Positions 40,992-50,457 of a stretch of DNA of 64,000 nucleotides are shown piece after piece. The notes under the pieces are model-generated. The model was not told where the DNA came from. It ran no database searches and saw nothing but the letters and a program-made list of their open reading frames with translations. Numbering within the stretch: the first letter of the stretch is position 1; each line of letters begins with the position of its first letter. Source of the stretch: Enterobacter cloacae complex sp. R_G8 (lineage in GTDB: Bacteria; Pseudomonadota; Gammaproteobacteria; Enterobacterales; Enterobacteriaceae); NCBI RefSeq assembly GCF_024599795.1, contig NZ_CP102246.1, forward strand, positions 2,914,001 to 2,978,000, written 5' to 3'. The translations under genes and the position numbers were made by a program.

Positions 40992-42685
40992 TTGTACAGC
41001 CCCGCTTCACTATTTATTTTATGCATTTTAACCCTTGCTGCTTCGATCTGAATTTCGGTCGCGCCATGATCTTTCAATGCCGGTTTTATGGCATCCAGAT
41101 TGCGATCCACTGCTGCCCTGAGGTTCCTGGAGTCAAGATCGATTTGTGTAGGCGTATTACGTCCACCATATGTCTCGCTTATTTTGTGATGCATATCTTT
41201 CGGGATCACGATGGCAGCAACTTTATCAGTCAGCGCAAGTATCTCGTTATCATCTAGCAACGGATAATTAGCTCTCAGATATGCATCAACAGCAGCTCTG
41301 GACGGCATGTGATCCGCCTCATACATCCCCTGCCGCGAACGGCGTTTAAAGTCACTGTATAGCTCGACTTCCAGAAACTCCACCGGCGGTTTGCTCAGGT
41401 AGATATAAATCGGCGGCAGGTCAGGGAACGGCAGGATCAGAATGTAATCCGCGAAACGCTTTTCTTCCTGTGCCGGGCTGGTGGTCGCCGTTATGCCGGT
41501 GTTAACGGGCAGCGGGTCAACAACAACCGGGTTCAGCAGCACCGGCCGCGCCTGGTTGCCAGTATTCCACGGCTTTTTATCGTCTGTCCGGTCAGGCGTC
41601 CACACGATGGTGATGCGCGGTCCTTCTTCCGTAGTAAAGGTATACGCCTGCACCCTGCTGTCGTACTCCATTTTTCTGACGCGCACATTATCCCGGCCAG
41701 GCGGCGTGTGCCAGCCACGCGGCACCGGGTTCCCCCTGCTGTCGTTCTCCCACGTATAGCGAACACGGCTTGGGGCTTCACGCATCTGCGCGAGGCGCAT
41801 ACGGTCGATAAAATCCTGTTCGCCGTCGTTCAGCCTGCCGGGCATCATTCCCACCAGCAGCCCGGCCACAGGAGCACCCGCTCCCGCGGTGGCTATCTCA
41901 CCCAGTCCGACGGCACCACGCACTGCCCATGTGCCATAGGTCAGCGCCCTGCCGCTTATGAGTTCCAGCAAGTTTGCGCCTGCGGTGGCCGTCTGCACCC
42001 GCGCAGCTGCAGCAGCAGCCGCAACGGCGGCCTGATAATCCATTTCCTCATGATTGCCGTTCCACCAGCGATAAAGGGCGCTGCGCTTTTTCGGTTTGGG
42101 GATATCCTCTGGCTTTTTCTTTCTGGCGGTCTGTGCGTGCTGCGGGGTGTCTGAATCGGTTGCCGGGTCGCTGGTCGGCATGGCCAGGAAAAATGCCATA
42201 TCGGCAAAATTAGTGTGGGGTTCGCGCTGGTCACCGGCATCATTGCAGCCATCCCCCCGCAGGCAGGATTTTGCAAATACACGGTTGCGCTCCCTTTCCT
42301 CCTCTCTGCGGTTTTCTTCAGCCTGCTTTTCTGCTGCCAGCCTGGCGGCGTGTTCTTCCCTGGCAACATCAACCGGGTCTCGGCCACGTCCCAGCCACTG
42401 ACCTGCGGGAGCAATTACCCGATTTGAACCTGGTGGGCAATCACAATGTACTTTTGAACCGTGAACGGCGACCGGTACGCCGTGAAATGTCACCCGTTCC
42501 TCACCTGATACAATCACGCCCTTCCTGCCACATTTAGGACAGGGAGTGGTTTTATCACCTACCCTGAGAATTCTGCGTCCAAATTCGGTGCTGTCCGTAA
42601 TAGACGCAATACACCTGGCACCGGTGGTCGTTTTATCATTCTCAAGCGCCTGTCCCCGGCCAAAATTATCGGTACGGTAACCCAC
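40988..42685 (-). CDS. PAAR-domain/S-type pyocin polymorphic toxin, predicted nuclease
   Basis: A 565-residue modular toxin. Residues 25-100 form a PAAR-like tip domain (TTPCPKCGRKGVIVSG, VHGSKVHCDCPPGS), which docks on a type VI spike. A charged helix (about 105-135), a small-residue-rich helical part (about 215-270) and an S-type pyocin domain (about 285-430, ending FADYILILPFPDLPPIYIYL) follow. The C-terminal approximately 130 residues (EADHMPSRAAVDAY, PKDMHHKISETYGGR) carry conserved D-H and H-H-K motifs and look like an HNH-type nuclease (inference). The start is GTG at 42685 with GGAG 8 nt upstream. Confidence 0.85.
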   Translation of the reverse strand: MGYRTDNFGRGQALENDKTTTGARCIASITDSTEFGRRILRVGDKTTPCPKCGRKGVIVSGEERVTFHGVPVAVHGSKVHCDCPPGSNRVIAPAGQWLGRGRDPVDVAREEHAARLAAEKQAEENRREEERERNRVFAKSCLRGDGCNDAGDQREPHTNFADMAFFLAMPTSDPATDSDTPQHAQTARKKKPEDIPKPKKRSALYRWWNGNHEEMDYQAAVAAAAAAARVQTATAGANLLELISGRALTYGTWAVRGAVGLGEIATAGAGAPVAGLLVGMMPGRLNDGEQDFIDRMRLAQMREAPSRVRYTWENDSRGNPVPRGWHTPPGRDNVRVRKMEYDSRVQAYTFTTEEGPRITIVWTPDRTDDKKPWNTGNQARPVLLNPVVVDPLPVNTGITATTSPAQEEKRFADYILILPFPDLPPIYIYLSKPPVEFLEVELYSDFKRRSRQGMYEADHMPSRAAVDAYLRANYPLLDDNEILALTDKVAAIVIPKDMHHKISETYGGRNTPTQIDLDSRNLRAAVDRNLDAIKPALKDHGATEIQIEAARVKMHKINSEAGLYK

Positions 42686-42939
42686 GCGTTACGCTCCGGT
42701 AATTAGTGAATTGATTACTCATAAAGAATTCCCTTTTCCTTTTCGTTAATAAAAAAAGCAATTTTACTATGAATACGAGTTAATCAGATTTATTCAGCAC
42801 TTTTGGTTAATATTTAACAGTTAAATAAATCATCAACATAAATAAATAATTTAAATATTTAGAAACCATATAAAAGCTCATTTGCATACTGGTTGAGTTC
42901 CCGCCACAATATTGCATCGACCCCGTTTACTCGCGACCC

Positions 42940-44250
42940 ATGCAACGTCTTCATACTTACCCCGATATCCGCGCGATGTTTCGCCGGCTTCTGATTGCCA
43001 CCGTCACGGGCGTACTGGCCGCGCTGGCCGTTGCCGTGTTTCGCCACAGCATGTATCTGCTGGAGTGGCTGTTTCTCAGTAACGACAGCGGCAGTCTGGT
43101 GAACGCCGCGGCGGCGTTGTCCCCCTGGCGTCGCATGCTCACACCTGCTCTTGGCGGCCTGGCAGCCGGATTGTTGCTGTGGGGATGGCAGCGACTGACG
43201 GCGCAACGCCCGCATGCGCCAACGGATTATATGGAAGCGCTGGAAACGGGTGACGGGCAGTTCGATTACGGTGCCAGCCTGGTCAAATCTCTCGCGTCTC
43301 TGCTGGTGGTTTCCAGCGGAAGCGCCATCGGGCGTGAAGGGGCGATGATCCTCCTCGCTGCCCTCGCCGCCTCCTTTTTTGCGCAGCGCTTTACGCCAAA
43401 GTCCGAATGGAAATTATGGATCGCCTGCGGGGCGGCGGCGGGAATGGCCAGCGCCTACCACGCACCGTTAGCCGGAAGCCTGTTTATTGCCGAAATTCTG
43501 TTTGGCACGCTGATGCTGGCCTCGCTTGGCCCGGTGGTGATTGCGGCCGTGGTGGCGCTGCTGACGACGCGTCTGTTAAGTCCGGGTGCCACCACGCTGT
43601 ATGATGTGCATCTCAGCGAAACGCTCACAGTGGGTGATTATGGGTTGATGGTCGGAATCGGTCTGCTGGCGGGCGTCTGCGGTCCGCTACTGATGTGGCT
43701 GATGACGGTTAGCCATGCGCTGTTTCTGCGTCTCAAACTCTCACCGCCGTGGCAGCTGGCGCTCGGGGGGCTGATCGTCGGGCTGCTGTCGCTTCTGACG
43801 CCCAAAGTGTGGGGCAACGGCTATAGCGTGGTGCAGGCCTTTCTGCTCTCACCGCCGCTGCTGTCCGTTATTGCGGGCGTGTTTATCTGTAAGCTGCTGG
43901 CGGTCCTGGCAAGCAGCGGTTCGGGTGCGCCAGGCGGGGTCTTCACGCCAACCCTGTTTGTCGGGCTGGCGACAGGAATGCTGTTTGCGCAGCTTTTTGC
44001 GCTGTGGCTGCCGGGTTCTGAAACGGCGATTTTGCTGGGACTGGCGGGGATGGCGACGTTGCTCGCTGCCACGACACATGCGCCTATTATGTCGGCGCTG
44101 ATGGTGTGCGAAATGACCGGGCAGTATTTTCTGCTGCCCGGCCTGCTGATTGCCTGCGTTGTTGCGTCCGTGCTCTCGCGAACGTTACGCCACGACTCGA
44201 TCTACGGCCAGCACACTGCCGAGAGCAGAGAGATCGATGTACTGCGCTAG
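42940..44250 (+). CDS. clcB: CLC-family chloride channel/transporter ClcB
   Basis: A 436-residue CLC protein with about 10-12 membrane helices. [10 protein letters not shown] holds the gating glutamate motif (GREG), and [12 protein letters not shown] is the second chloride-coordinating segment. It is close to E. coli ClcB, which supports acid resistance as a Cl-/H+ antiporter-type protein. Homology begins at [10 protein letters not shown], so ATG 42976 may be the real start. The 3' end overlaps the bioD2 3' end by 66 nt on opposite strands. Confidence 0.92.
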   Translation: MQRLHTYPDIRAMFRRLLIATVTGVLAALAVAVFRHSMYLLEWLFLSNDSGSLVNAAAALSPWRRMLTPALGGLAAGLLLWGWQRLTAQRPHAPTDYMEALETGDGQFDYGASLVKSLASLLVVSSGSAIGREGAMILLAALAASFFAQRFTPKSEWKLWIACGAAAGMASAYHAPLAGSLFIAEILFGTLMLASLGPVVIAAVVALLTTRLLSPGATTLYDVHLSETLTVGDYGLMVGIGLLAGVCGPLLMWLMTVSHALFLRLKLSPPWQLALGGLIVGLLSLLTPKVWGNGYSVVQAFLLSPPLLSVIAGVFICKLLAVLASSGSGAPGGVFTPTLFVGLATGMLFAQLFALWLPGSETAILLGLAGMATLLAATTHAPIMSALMVCEMTGQYFLLPGLLIACVVASVLSRTLRHDSIYGQHTAESREIDVLR

Positions 44251-44880
44251 TTCGCGCTGCTCGGCGCGCGGCAGATAAGGCAGCTCGCCCACCAGCGGAC
44301 CGGGCAGTTTTTTGCTCAGCACGTCGATGATTTCTGCATAGTGCGCAAGGCCCGGATTGATGCGGTTTGCCACCCAGCCCACTAATGGCAGGCCGTCATT
44401 GGCGATCGCCTGCGCCGTGAGCAGCGCGTGGTTGATACACCCTTCCTGAATGCCCACCACCATCACCACCGGCAGTTGTTCCTGCACCACCCACTCGGAA
44501 AGCGGACGCAAATCGTTCATCAGGCTGCGCCAGCCGCCCGTGCCTTCAACCACAACGTGATCAACCTTCTCGCTCAGGTTCGCCAGCCCATCCGACAGTA
44601 GGGTGTAATTGATCAGCCCGCTGTGCGCCACGCTGCTCTCCTCTTCGCTCAGGGCAATAGGATTGACCGCGTCATAAGGCAGCTCCAGGGATGAGACGCT
44701 TTGTAAAACCAGGGCATCTTTATTGCGCAGCCCCTCAGGCGTCTCTTTACTGCCTTTTGCAACCGGTTTGTACCCGGCAACACGTTTACCGCTTGCTGCC
44801 AGCGCCTGTAGCAACGCGCGCGATACAACAGTCTTGCCGACAGAGGTATCTGTACCAGTAACAAAGAAACGCTTAAGCAT
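44185..44880 (-). CDS. bioD2: Dethiobiotin synthetase paralog BioD2 (YnfK)
   Basis: A 231-residue P-loop enzyme with GTDTSVGKT at residues 9-17, [11 protein letters not shown] near 112 and the C-terminal GELPYLPR. It closes the ureido ring of dethiobiotin from DAPA, CO2 and ATP. Biotin matters here because the window also encodes a biotin-dependent carboxylase, although the backbone position is the same in E. coli. Confidence 0.93.
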   Translation of the reverse strand: MLKRFFVTGTDTSVGKTVVSRALLQALAASGKRVAGYKPVAKGSKETPEGLRNKDALVLQSVSSLELPYDAVNPIALSEEESSVAHSGLINYTLLSDGLANLSEKVDHVVVEGTGGWRSLMNDLRPLSEWVVQEQLPVVMVVGIQEGCINHALLTAQAIANDGLPLVGWVANRINPGLAHYAEIIDVLSKKLPGPLVGELPYLPRAEQRELAQYIDLSALGSVLAVDRVVA

Positions 44881-45010
44881 GACTCATTCCACCTCTTGGG
44901 TATGCTTCGAAAATATAAACCAGGTAAATAATTCAGTGGGGGAAGTCTACGGGAAGCGTGCGCTACCCGGCTTGAGATAGCGCAATTTTTCTTACATCTG
45001 TGGAAAAGAG

Positions 45011-46231
45011 TTAGCCCTGCAGCAGGCGGATCAGTAAGGAACCGTTATACATCGCATCTTTGACCAGCGCGGCGCCGGCCATGGTGCCCTGGTTCGAAAA
45101 CTGCGTGCTTTCCACCACAATGTTTTTGCTGTAGGCGGGAAGCGCCTGCTGATTAATGCAGGCCGAGATCGCCGGAAAGAGAATGTCCGCCGCCTGGCTG
45201 AGCGGCGAGCCAATCAGGATTTTTTGCGGGTTAAACAGATTCACCATAATGGCGAGAATGCGCCCGACGTTATTCCCTACGCCGGTAATGATGTCCTTAG
45301 CCAGCAGATCGCCCTGCCGCGCCGCAGCGCACAGGGAATCCACCGTCAGGGGTTGCCCGTGCAGCGAGGAGCTCATGGACTGGCTGAGCCTCACCTGCGC
45401 CAGCTCCAGCACGCTTTCCACACTGGCAATGGTCTCCAGACAGCCGTGGTTGCCACAGTAGCAGCGTTTCCCGTAGGGATCGACCTGCGTGTGGCCGATC
45501 TCCACCAGGCTACTGCTGCCCGCATGCAGCAGGCGTCCGTCGGTGATGACGCCCGCCCCGACGTTATGGTCGATCACCACCTGAATGACATCCCGCGCCC
45601 CGCGTGACGCGCCAAACAGCGCCTCCGCCATGGTCCAGGCGCTGATGTCATGCTGAATGTAGACCGGCACGCCGGTATGGTTTTCCAGGACCTCACCCAG
45701 CGGCATCTCTTTGACGTCTTCATAAAACGGCATGCGGTGCACAATGCCATTTTCGGTATCAATAATACCCGGCATGGTGATGGCAATGGCCGTTAAGCGT
45801 TCAAGCTTCTGCTGGTGACGAATAAAGAAGTGATCGATATGCGTGACAATCGCGTCGAGAAGCGGTTGTTCGGCGTTAAGCGGCAGCTCCAGGCGGTCTT
45901 CCACCACCAGCTTGCTGCTGAGATCGCGCAGCGCAAGAAAGATCTCACCCCGGCTGATGCGCAGCGACAGATAATGCCACGCTTCCGTCTCCACCACCAG
46001 ACCGACCGCCGGACGGCCCCGGCTACCCGGCTCCTGAATCTCCGTCTCCTGAACCAGGTGGGCTTCCAGCATTTCGCGAACAATCTTGGTAATACTGGCG
46101 GGAGCCAGTTGGGCCAGGCGCGACAAATCGATACGCGAAACCGGACCAAGCTGATCAATCAGGCGATACACGGCGCCAGCGTTGGTCTGCTTAATCTGAT
46201 CGATATGCCCTGGCTGACTATCAGCAACCAC
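45011..46231 (-). CDS. mlc: ROK-family glucose-responsive repressor Mlc
   Basis: A 406-residue repressor of sugar PTS genes, inactivated when membrane EIICB-Glc sequesters it. The N-terminal winged helix (GPVSRIDLSRLAQLAPASITKIVREML) spans about residues 28-58. The ROK body includes GHTQVDPYGKRCYCGNHGC, the zinc-binding motif with three cysteines and a histidine. It matches E. coli Mlc throughout. Confidence 0.95.
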   Translation of the reverse strand: MVADSQPGHIDQIKQTNAGAVYRLIDQLGPVSRIDLSRLAQLAPASITKIVREMLEAHLVQETEIQEPGSRGRPAVGLVVETEAWHYLSLRISRGEIFLALRDLSSKLVVEDRLELPLNAEQPLLDAIVTHIDHFFIRHQQKLERLTAIAITMPGIIDTENGIVHRMPFYEDVKEMPLGEVLENHTGVPVYIQHDISAWTMAEALFGASRGARDVIQVVIDHNVGAGVITDGRLLHAGSSSLVEIGHTQVDPYGKRCYCGNHGCLETIASVESVLELAQVRLSQSMSSSLHGQPLTVDSLCAAARQGDLLAKDIITGVGNNVGRILAIMVNLFNPQKILIGSPLSQAADILFPAISACINQQALPAYSKNIVVESTQFSNQGTMAGAALVKDAMYNGSLLIRLLQG

Positions 46232-46352
46232 CTCGTACTCCCTTATTTTCGAGCTTCGAAATAAACTTTGGGCTATGGTGAAGCACTTGCATGGCCGTCG
46301 TCAAATATTTACTTAGCCATGTGATTTACTGCACATTTTTGCCCATTTTTCC

Positions 46353-47258
46353 CTATAAATAGCGCCCGGCAGAGGCGGTGATCAGCTGCTTTTTAAAACG
46401 CTGTGCCGCGTGGCTCTGCTCATGATGCCGGGACCACACCAGCCACATCTCCGATACCGCGTCGTCTTCGGCGAGCGGCACCCAGCGCATTTCACGCAAT
46501 TGTACCCGTTTAAAGGAGGCCGGGAGAATAGAGACCCCCAGCCCGGCGGCGACCAGACCAATGATCGTCATCGCCTCTCCCACTTCCTGGGTAATCACCG
46601 GGGCGAGATCGTAGCGGCGCATCAGGCCAAGAATATCGTCATACAGACCGGTCCCCACCTGCGGGTCGAAAAAGACAAACGGCTCTTTCGCCAGCTCTGC
46701 CAGCGTGACGGCAGGCTGTAAGGCTAAAGGATGATCGTGGGGGATCATTGCCATCAGCGGCTCACGCAGGATCACCTGCCACGCCAGCGAGTCCGGCAGT
46801 TGGGTGTTGCGCATTAGCCCTAAATCCAGCGCCCCTTCATTTAGCGGAGCAATTTGTTCCCGGGTATTAATTTCGCGCGTCTGAATATGCACGTCCGGGA
46901 AGTCACGGCGAAACGACGACAGGGTTTGCGAGACGGCGCTGATAAACGGGGCAGACGAGGTAAACCCGATGCGCAATTCACCGGTCTCCCCCAGATAGAG
47001 CCGCTCTGCGCGGGCGGCGGCGTCGTCAACCATGCTCAGAATTTGCCGGCTGTCAGCCAGAAACTGTCTGCCTGCCGCCGTCAGGCTCACGCTACGGTTG
47101 GTGCGGGCGAGAAGACGCGCGCCAATCTGCTGCTCCAGGATCTGAATTTGCTGGCTGAGCGGCGGCTGCGAAATGTTCAGGCGCGCGGCGGCGCGGCCAA
47201 AATGGAGTTCTTCTGCCACCGCGACAAAGTAGCGTAAATGACGCAGTTCGATATTCAT
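46353..47258 (-). CDS. ynfL: LysR-family regulator YnfL
   Basis: A 301-residue LysR protein starting MNIELRHLRYFVAVAEELHF, with the DNA-binding helix GRAAARLNISQPPLSQQIQ. It is divergent from ynfM across about 120 nt of AT-rich sequence and probably regulates that transporter. The effector is unknown. Confidence 0.93.
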   Translation of the reverse strand: MNIELRHLRYFVAVAEELHFGRAAARLNISQPPLSQQIQILEQQIGARLLARTNRSVSLTAAGRQFLADSRQILSMVDDAAARAERLYLGETGELRIGFTSSAPFISAVSQTLSSFRRDFPDVHIQTREINTREQIAPLNEGALDLGLMRNTQLPDSLAWQVILREPLMAMIPHDHPLALQPAVTLAELAKEPFVFFDPQVGTGLYDDILGLMRRYDLAPVITQEVGEAMTIIGLVAAGLGVSILPASFKRVQLREMRWVPLAEDDAVSEMWLVWSRHHEQSHAAQRFKKQLITASAGRYL

Positions 47259-47379
47259 ATTTTATAAGTATCATTTGAGATTATTAATATATTAGACAGA
47301 ATATTTACATTTTCCTACCCTGAAGAGGTGGTCATACCCGTCACCAGAAACCACGGGGATGTTTAAGCAAGGAACATGT

Positions 47380-48633
47380 GTGAGTCGTACATCTACCGTT
47401 GATATCGAACCGGCACGCGATATCGATGATTTACCCGCAGCCTCTCAGCCGGCGCAGTTTATTAAACGTGGTACCTCCCAATTTATGCGCGTCACGCTGG
47501 CGCTGTTCTCAGCCGGTCTGGCAACCTTTGCCCTGCTCTACTGCGTTCAGCCTATCCTTCCCGTACTGTCACATGAGTTTGGCGTCTCACCGGCCAGCAG
47601 CAGTATTTCACTCTCTATTTCAACCGGGATGCTAGCTGTCGGCCTGCTCTTTACCGGCCCCCTCTCCGATGCCATTGGGCGTAAACAGGTGATGGTGACC
47701 GCGCTGATGCTGGCGTCGGTTTGTACGCTGCTCTCCACCATGATGACCAGCTGGCACGGGATCCTGATGATGCGCGCGCTCATCGGGTTATCCCTGAGCG
47801 GCGTGGCGGCGGTCGGGATGACCTATCTCAGCGAAGAGATCCACCCGAGCTTTGTCGCGTTCTCCATGGGGCTGTACATCAGCGGGAACTCCATCGGCGG
47901 CATGAGCGGACGCCTGCTGAGCGGCGTGTTTACGGATTTCTTTAACTGGCGCATCGCGCTGGCGGTGATTGGCTGCTTTGCACTGGCCTCTGCGTTGATG
48001 TTCTGGAAAATTCTGCCGGAATCACGTCATTTCCGCCCCACTTCCCTGCGTCCCAAAACGCTGTTTATCAACTTCCGCCTGCACTGGCGGGATAAAGGGC
48101 TGCCGCGACTGTTCCTGACCGGCTTCCTGCTGATGGGGTCATTCGTCACGCTGTTTAACTATATTGGCTATCGTCTGATGCTCTCACCGTGGCATCTGAG
48201 CCAGGCGGTAGTCGGCCTGCTCTCCGTGGCGTATCTGACCGGGACCTGGAGTTCGCCAAAAGCCGGGGCGATGACCGCCCGCTATGGCCGTGGGCCGGTG
48301 ATGCTGGTCTCAACCGCCGTGATGTTGCTCGGCCTGTTGCTGACGCTCTTCTCGTCCCTGTGGCTGATTTTCACCGGCATGCTGCTCTTCTCTGCCGGTT
48401 TCTTCGCCGCGCATTCCGTCGCCAGCAGCTGGATTGGCCCGCGCGCCCGTCGTGCCAAAGGCCAGGCATCCTCTTTGTATCTGTTTAGCTATTATCTTGG
48501 CTCCAGCTTCGCCGGGACACTGGGCGGTGTGTTCTGGCACAACTACGGCTGGAACGGCGTGGGCGGGTTTATCGCGCTGATGCTGTGTGGGGCGCTGCTG
48601 GTGGGAGCCAGTCTTCATAAACGTCTGAGATAA
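47380..48633 (+). CDS. ynfM: MFS transporter YnfM
   Basis: A 417-residue DHA1 inner-membrane exporter almost colinear with E. coli YnfM (RVTLALFSAGLATFALLYCV, MTYLSEEIHPSFVAFSMGLY). I prefer the GTG at 47380 because AAGGA lies 6 nt upstream and homology begins there (VSRTSTVD). The ATG at 47359 would add seven residues. It has been described as an arabinose-type efflux relative; its physiological substrate is unclear. Confidence 0.9.
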   Translation: MSRTSTVDIEPARDIDDLPAASQPAQFIKRGTSQFMRVTLALFSAGLATFALLYCVQPILPVLSHEFGVSPASSSISLSISTGMLAVGLLFTGPLSDAIGRKQVMVTALMLASVCTLLSTMMTSWHGILMMRALIGLSLSGVAAVGMTYLSEEIHPSFVAFSMGLYISGNSIGGMSGRLLSGVFTDFFNWRIALAVIGCFALASALMFWKILPESRHFRPTSLRPKTLFINFRLHWRDKGLPRLFLTGFLLMGSFVTLFNYIGYRLMLSPWHLSQAVVGLLSVAYLTGTWSSPKAGAMTARYGRGPVMLVSTAVMLLGLLLTLFSSLWLIFTGMLLFSAGFFAAHSVASSWIGPRARRAKGQASSLYLFSYYLGSSFAGTLGGVFWHNYGWNGVGGFIALMLCGALLVGASLHKRLR

Positions 48634-48679
48634 CAAGCCTGCGGGCTGATGTCCGGTCAGACGAGCGCTCCAGATAAAC

Positions 48680-48705
48680 GGCACCAGCGTACTGGTGCCG
48701 TTTTT
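48680..48705. terminator. Terminator between ynfM and puuP
   Basis: GGCACCAG (48680-48687) pairs with CTGGTGCC (48692-48699) with a 4-nt loop, then GTTTTT on the plus strand. It ends ynfM and probably also serves puuP, which ends 5 nt further on. Confidence 0.85.
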
Positions 48706-48709
48706 ACAT

Positions 48710-50101
48710 TCAGGAATCCCAGGCCTGCTCTATCTTAGCGGCTTCAAACTGCGGAGGCGGTTTGCGGAAACGGCGCGTCAGCCATGTCAGGTAAAGGACC
48801 CCCAGTGCCGCCCAGATGAGGCCAAGCGTCAGGGATGTCGCTTCGAGGTTTATCCACAGCACGCCGACCGTGACGGCACCAATGAGTGGCAGCAGGAGAT
48901 AGTGGAACCGATCTTTCCACGTTTTGTTCAGCCCCTTACGCCGCCAGAAATGGTTGTACACCGAGAGATTAACAAACGTAAACGCCACCAGCGCGCCAAA
49001 GTTGATCAGCGCCGTCGCGGTCACGAGGTCAAAGTACAGGGCCGACAGCGCCACTATCCCTACCATAATGACGTTCAGGGCCGGAGTACGCCATTTCGGA
49101 TGCACGTAGCCAAACACCCGCTCCGGAAAGACGTTGTCACGCCCCATCACATACAATAAGCGTGAGACGCTGGCATGTGAGGCCAGGCCTGAAGCGAGCG
49201 TATTCACAAACGTGGTACACAGAAACACCGACTGGAAGAGCTTGCCGCCCACGTACAGCGCAATTTCCGGCAGTGCGGCGTCCGGGTTCTTGAAGCGCGC
49301 GATCGTCGGGAAGAAGAGCTGCATGAAAAACGAGGCAACAATGAATATCAGCCCGCCATACAGTGCGGTCAGGAAAATGGCTTTGGGAATCACCCGCGCC
49401 GCGTTTGGCGTCTCTTCCGACAGCGTGGTGACCGCGTCAAAGCCGAGGAAAGAGAAGCAGACGATAGTCGCGCCGGTAATAATCGGGATCAGATGTGCGT
49501 TCTCGCTGATAAACGGCTGCAGCGACCAGACGGTGCCAACGCCCTCCCCCTTGTGCAAACCATGCACCACGAGTATGACAAACACCACCATGATGGCGAT
49601 CTGTACCAGCACAAACAGGGTGTTAAAGTTGGCGACCAAATTGACGCTCTTCAGGTTCGCCAGCGTCAGGATGGTCACAAACCCCACTACCCAGACCCAC
49701 GGCGGGACTTCCGGGAACAACGCGGAAAGGTAGATCTTCGCCAGCAGCACGTTGATCATCGGCAGGAAGAGATAGTCCAGCAGCGATGACCAGCCGACCA
49801 TAAACCCCAGATGGGGTCCGATCGATTTCTGCGTGTAGGTGTACGCAGAGCCCGCTTCCGGGAACTGTCGTACCAGTTTGCCGTAGCTGATGGCGGTAAA
49901 CATGACGCCCGCCAGCGCCAGGAGATACGAGGCGGGCACGTGGCCATTGCTGATACCGGACACAATGCCGAAGGTATCAAACACGGTCATGGGGGTGAGG
50001 TAAGCCAGCCCCATCATCACCACCTGCCAGAGCTTGAGGGAACTGCGCAGCCGGGTTCTTCCGGCCATGCCCGGCGAATCAAGAGACGTGTTAGTCGCCA
50101 T
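48710..50101 (-). CDS. puuP: Putrescine importer PuuP
   Basis: A 463-residue APC-family proton/putrescine importer with 12 hydrophobic segments. It is nearly identical in many blocks to E. coli PuuP ([39 protein letters not shown]). It supplies putrescine to PuuA. A 356-nt gap separates it from puuA on the same strand. Confidence 0.95.
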   Translation of the reverse strand: MATNTSLDSPGMAGRTRLRSSLKLWQVVMMGLAYLTPMTVFDTFGIVSGISNGHVPASYLLALAGVMFTAISYGKLVRQFPEAGSAYTYTQKSIGPHLGFMVGWSSLLDYLFLPMINVLLAKIYLSALFPEVPPWVWVVGFVTILTLANLKSVNLVANFNTLFVLVQIAIMVVFVILVVHGLHKGEGVGTVWSLQPFISENAHLIPIITGATIVCFSFLGFDAVTTLSEETPNAARVIPKAIFLTALYGGLIFIVASFFMQLFFPTIARFKNPDAALPEIALYVGGKLFQSVFLCTTFVNTLASGLASHASVSRLLYVMGRDNVFPERVFGYVHPKWRTPALNVIMVGIVALSALYFDLVTATALINFGALVAFTFVNLSVYNHFWRRKGLNKTWKDRFHYLLLPLIGAVTVGVLWINLEATSLTLGLIWAALGVLYLTWLTRRFRKPPPQFEAAKIEQAWDS

Positions 50102-50457
50102 AAACCATCCCCCCCATGCTTACCGTGGTTTGCAATCGCGTTGACCTTAACGCAAACCTGCTTAGCAAAGGGGGAAGTTGTAAAGAATATACGCGATCGT
50201 ACCAGCGCAGCGTCTCTCGCTCGCACTCACAGCAGGCGCCTGACTGGCCCCCTTCGCCCTGCGGATAGTTGAACATCTGCATCATTTCCTACCTCGTCAC
50301 ACAGTGTCGTTAAGAAAATCCCTGTGCCGCCTGCGCTCCATAACGCGACTCCCGGGAGATAGCTGGCATGCCAGCGAACAGTTCGGCCAGGCTCCGCGCA
50401 GGCCGTTTGGTGATACGTATGCGATGAAACAAAGCGGCCCCTAACCGGGGCACGTCA
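50102..50457 (-). other. Interval between puuA and puuP
   Basis: A 64-codon frame (50091-50285) overlaps the puuP start but has no family resemblance and no good ribosome binding site. Near 50437-50451, GCCCC-GGTTAG-GGGGC with a GCTTTGTTT tail on the minus strand is a probable terminator after puuA. puuP may therefore have its own promoter in this interval. Confidence 0.5.

Noticed and set aside
50091..50285. 64-codon frame upstream of puuP
   Set aside because: Overlaps the puuP start in another frame, composition looks like noise, and no homology is recognised.
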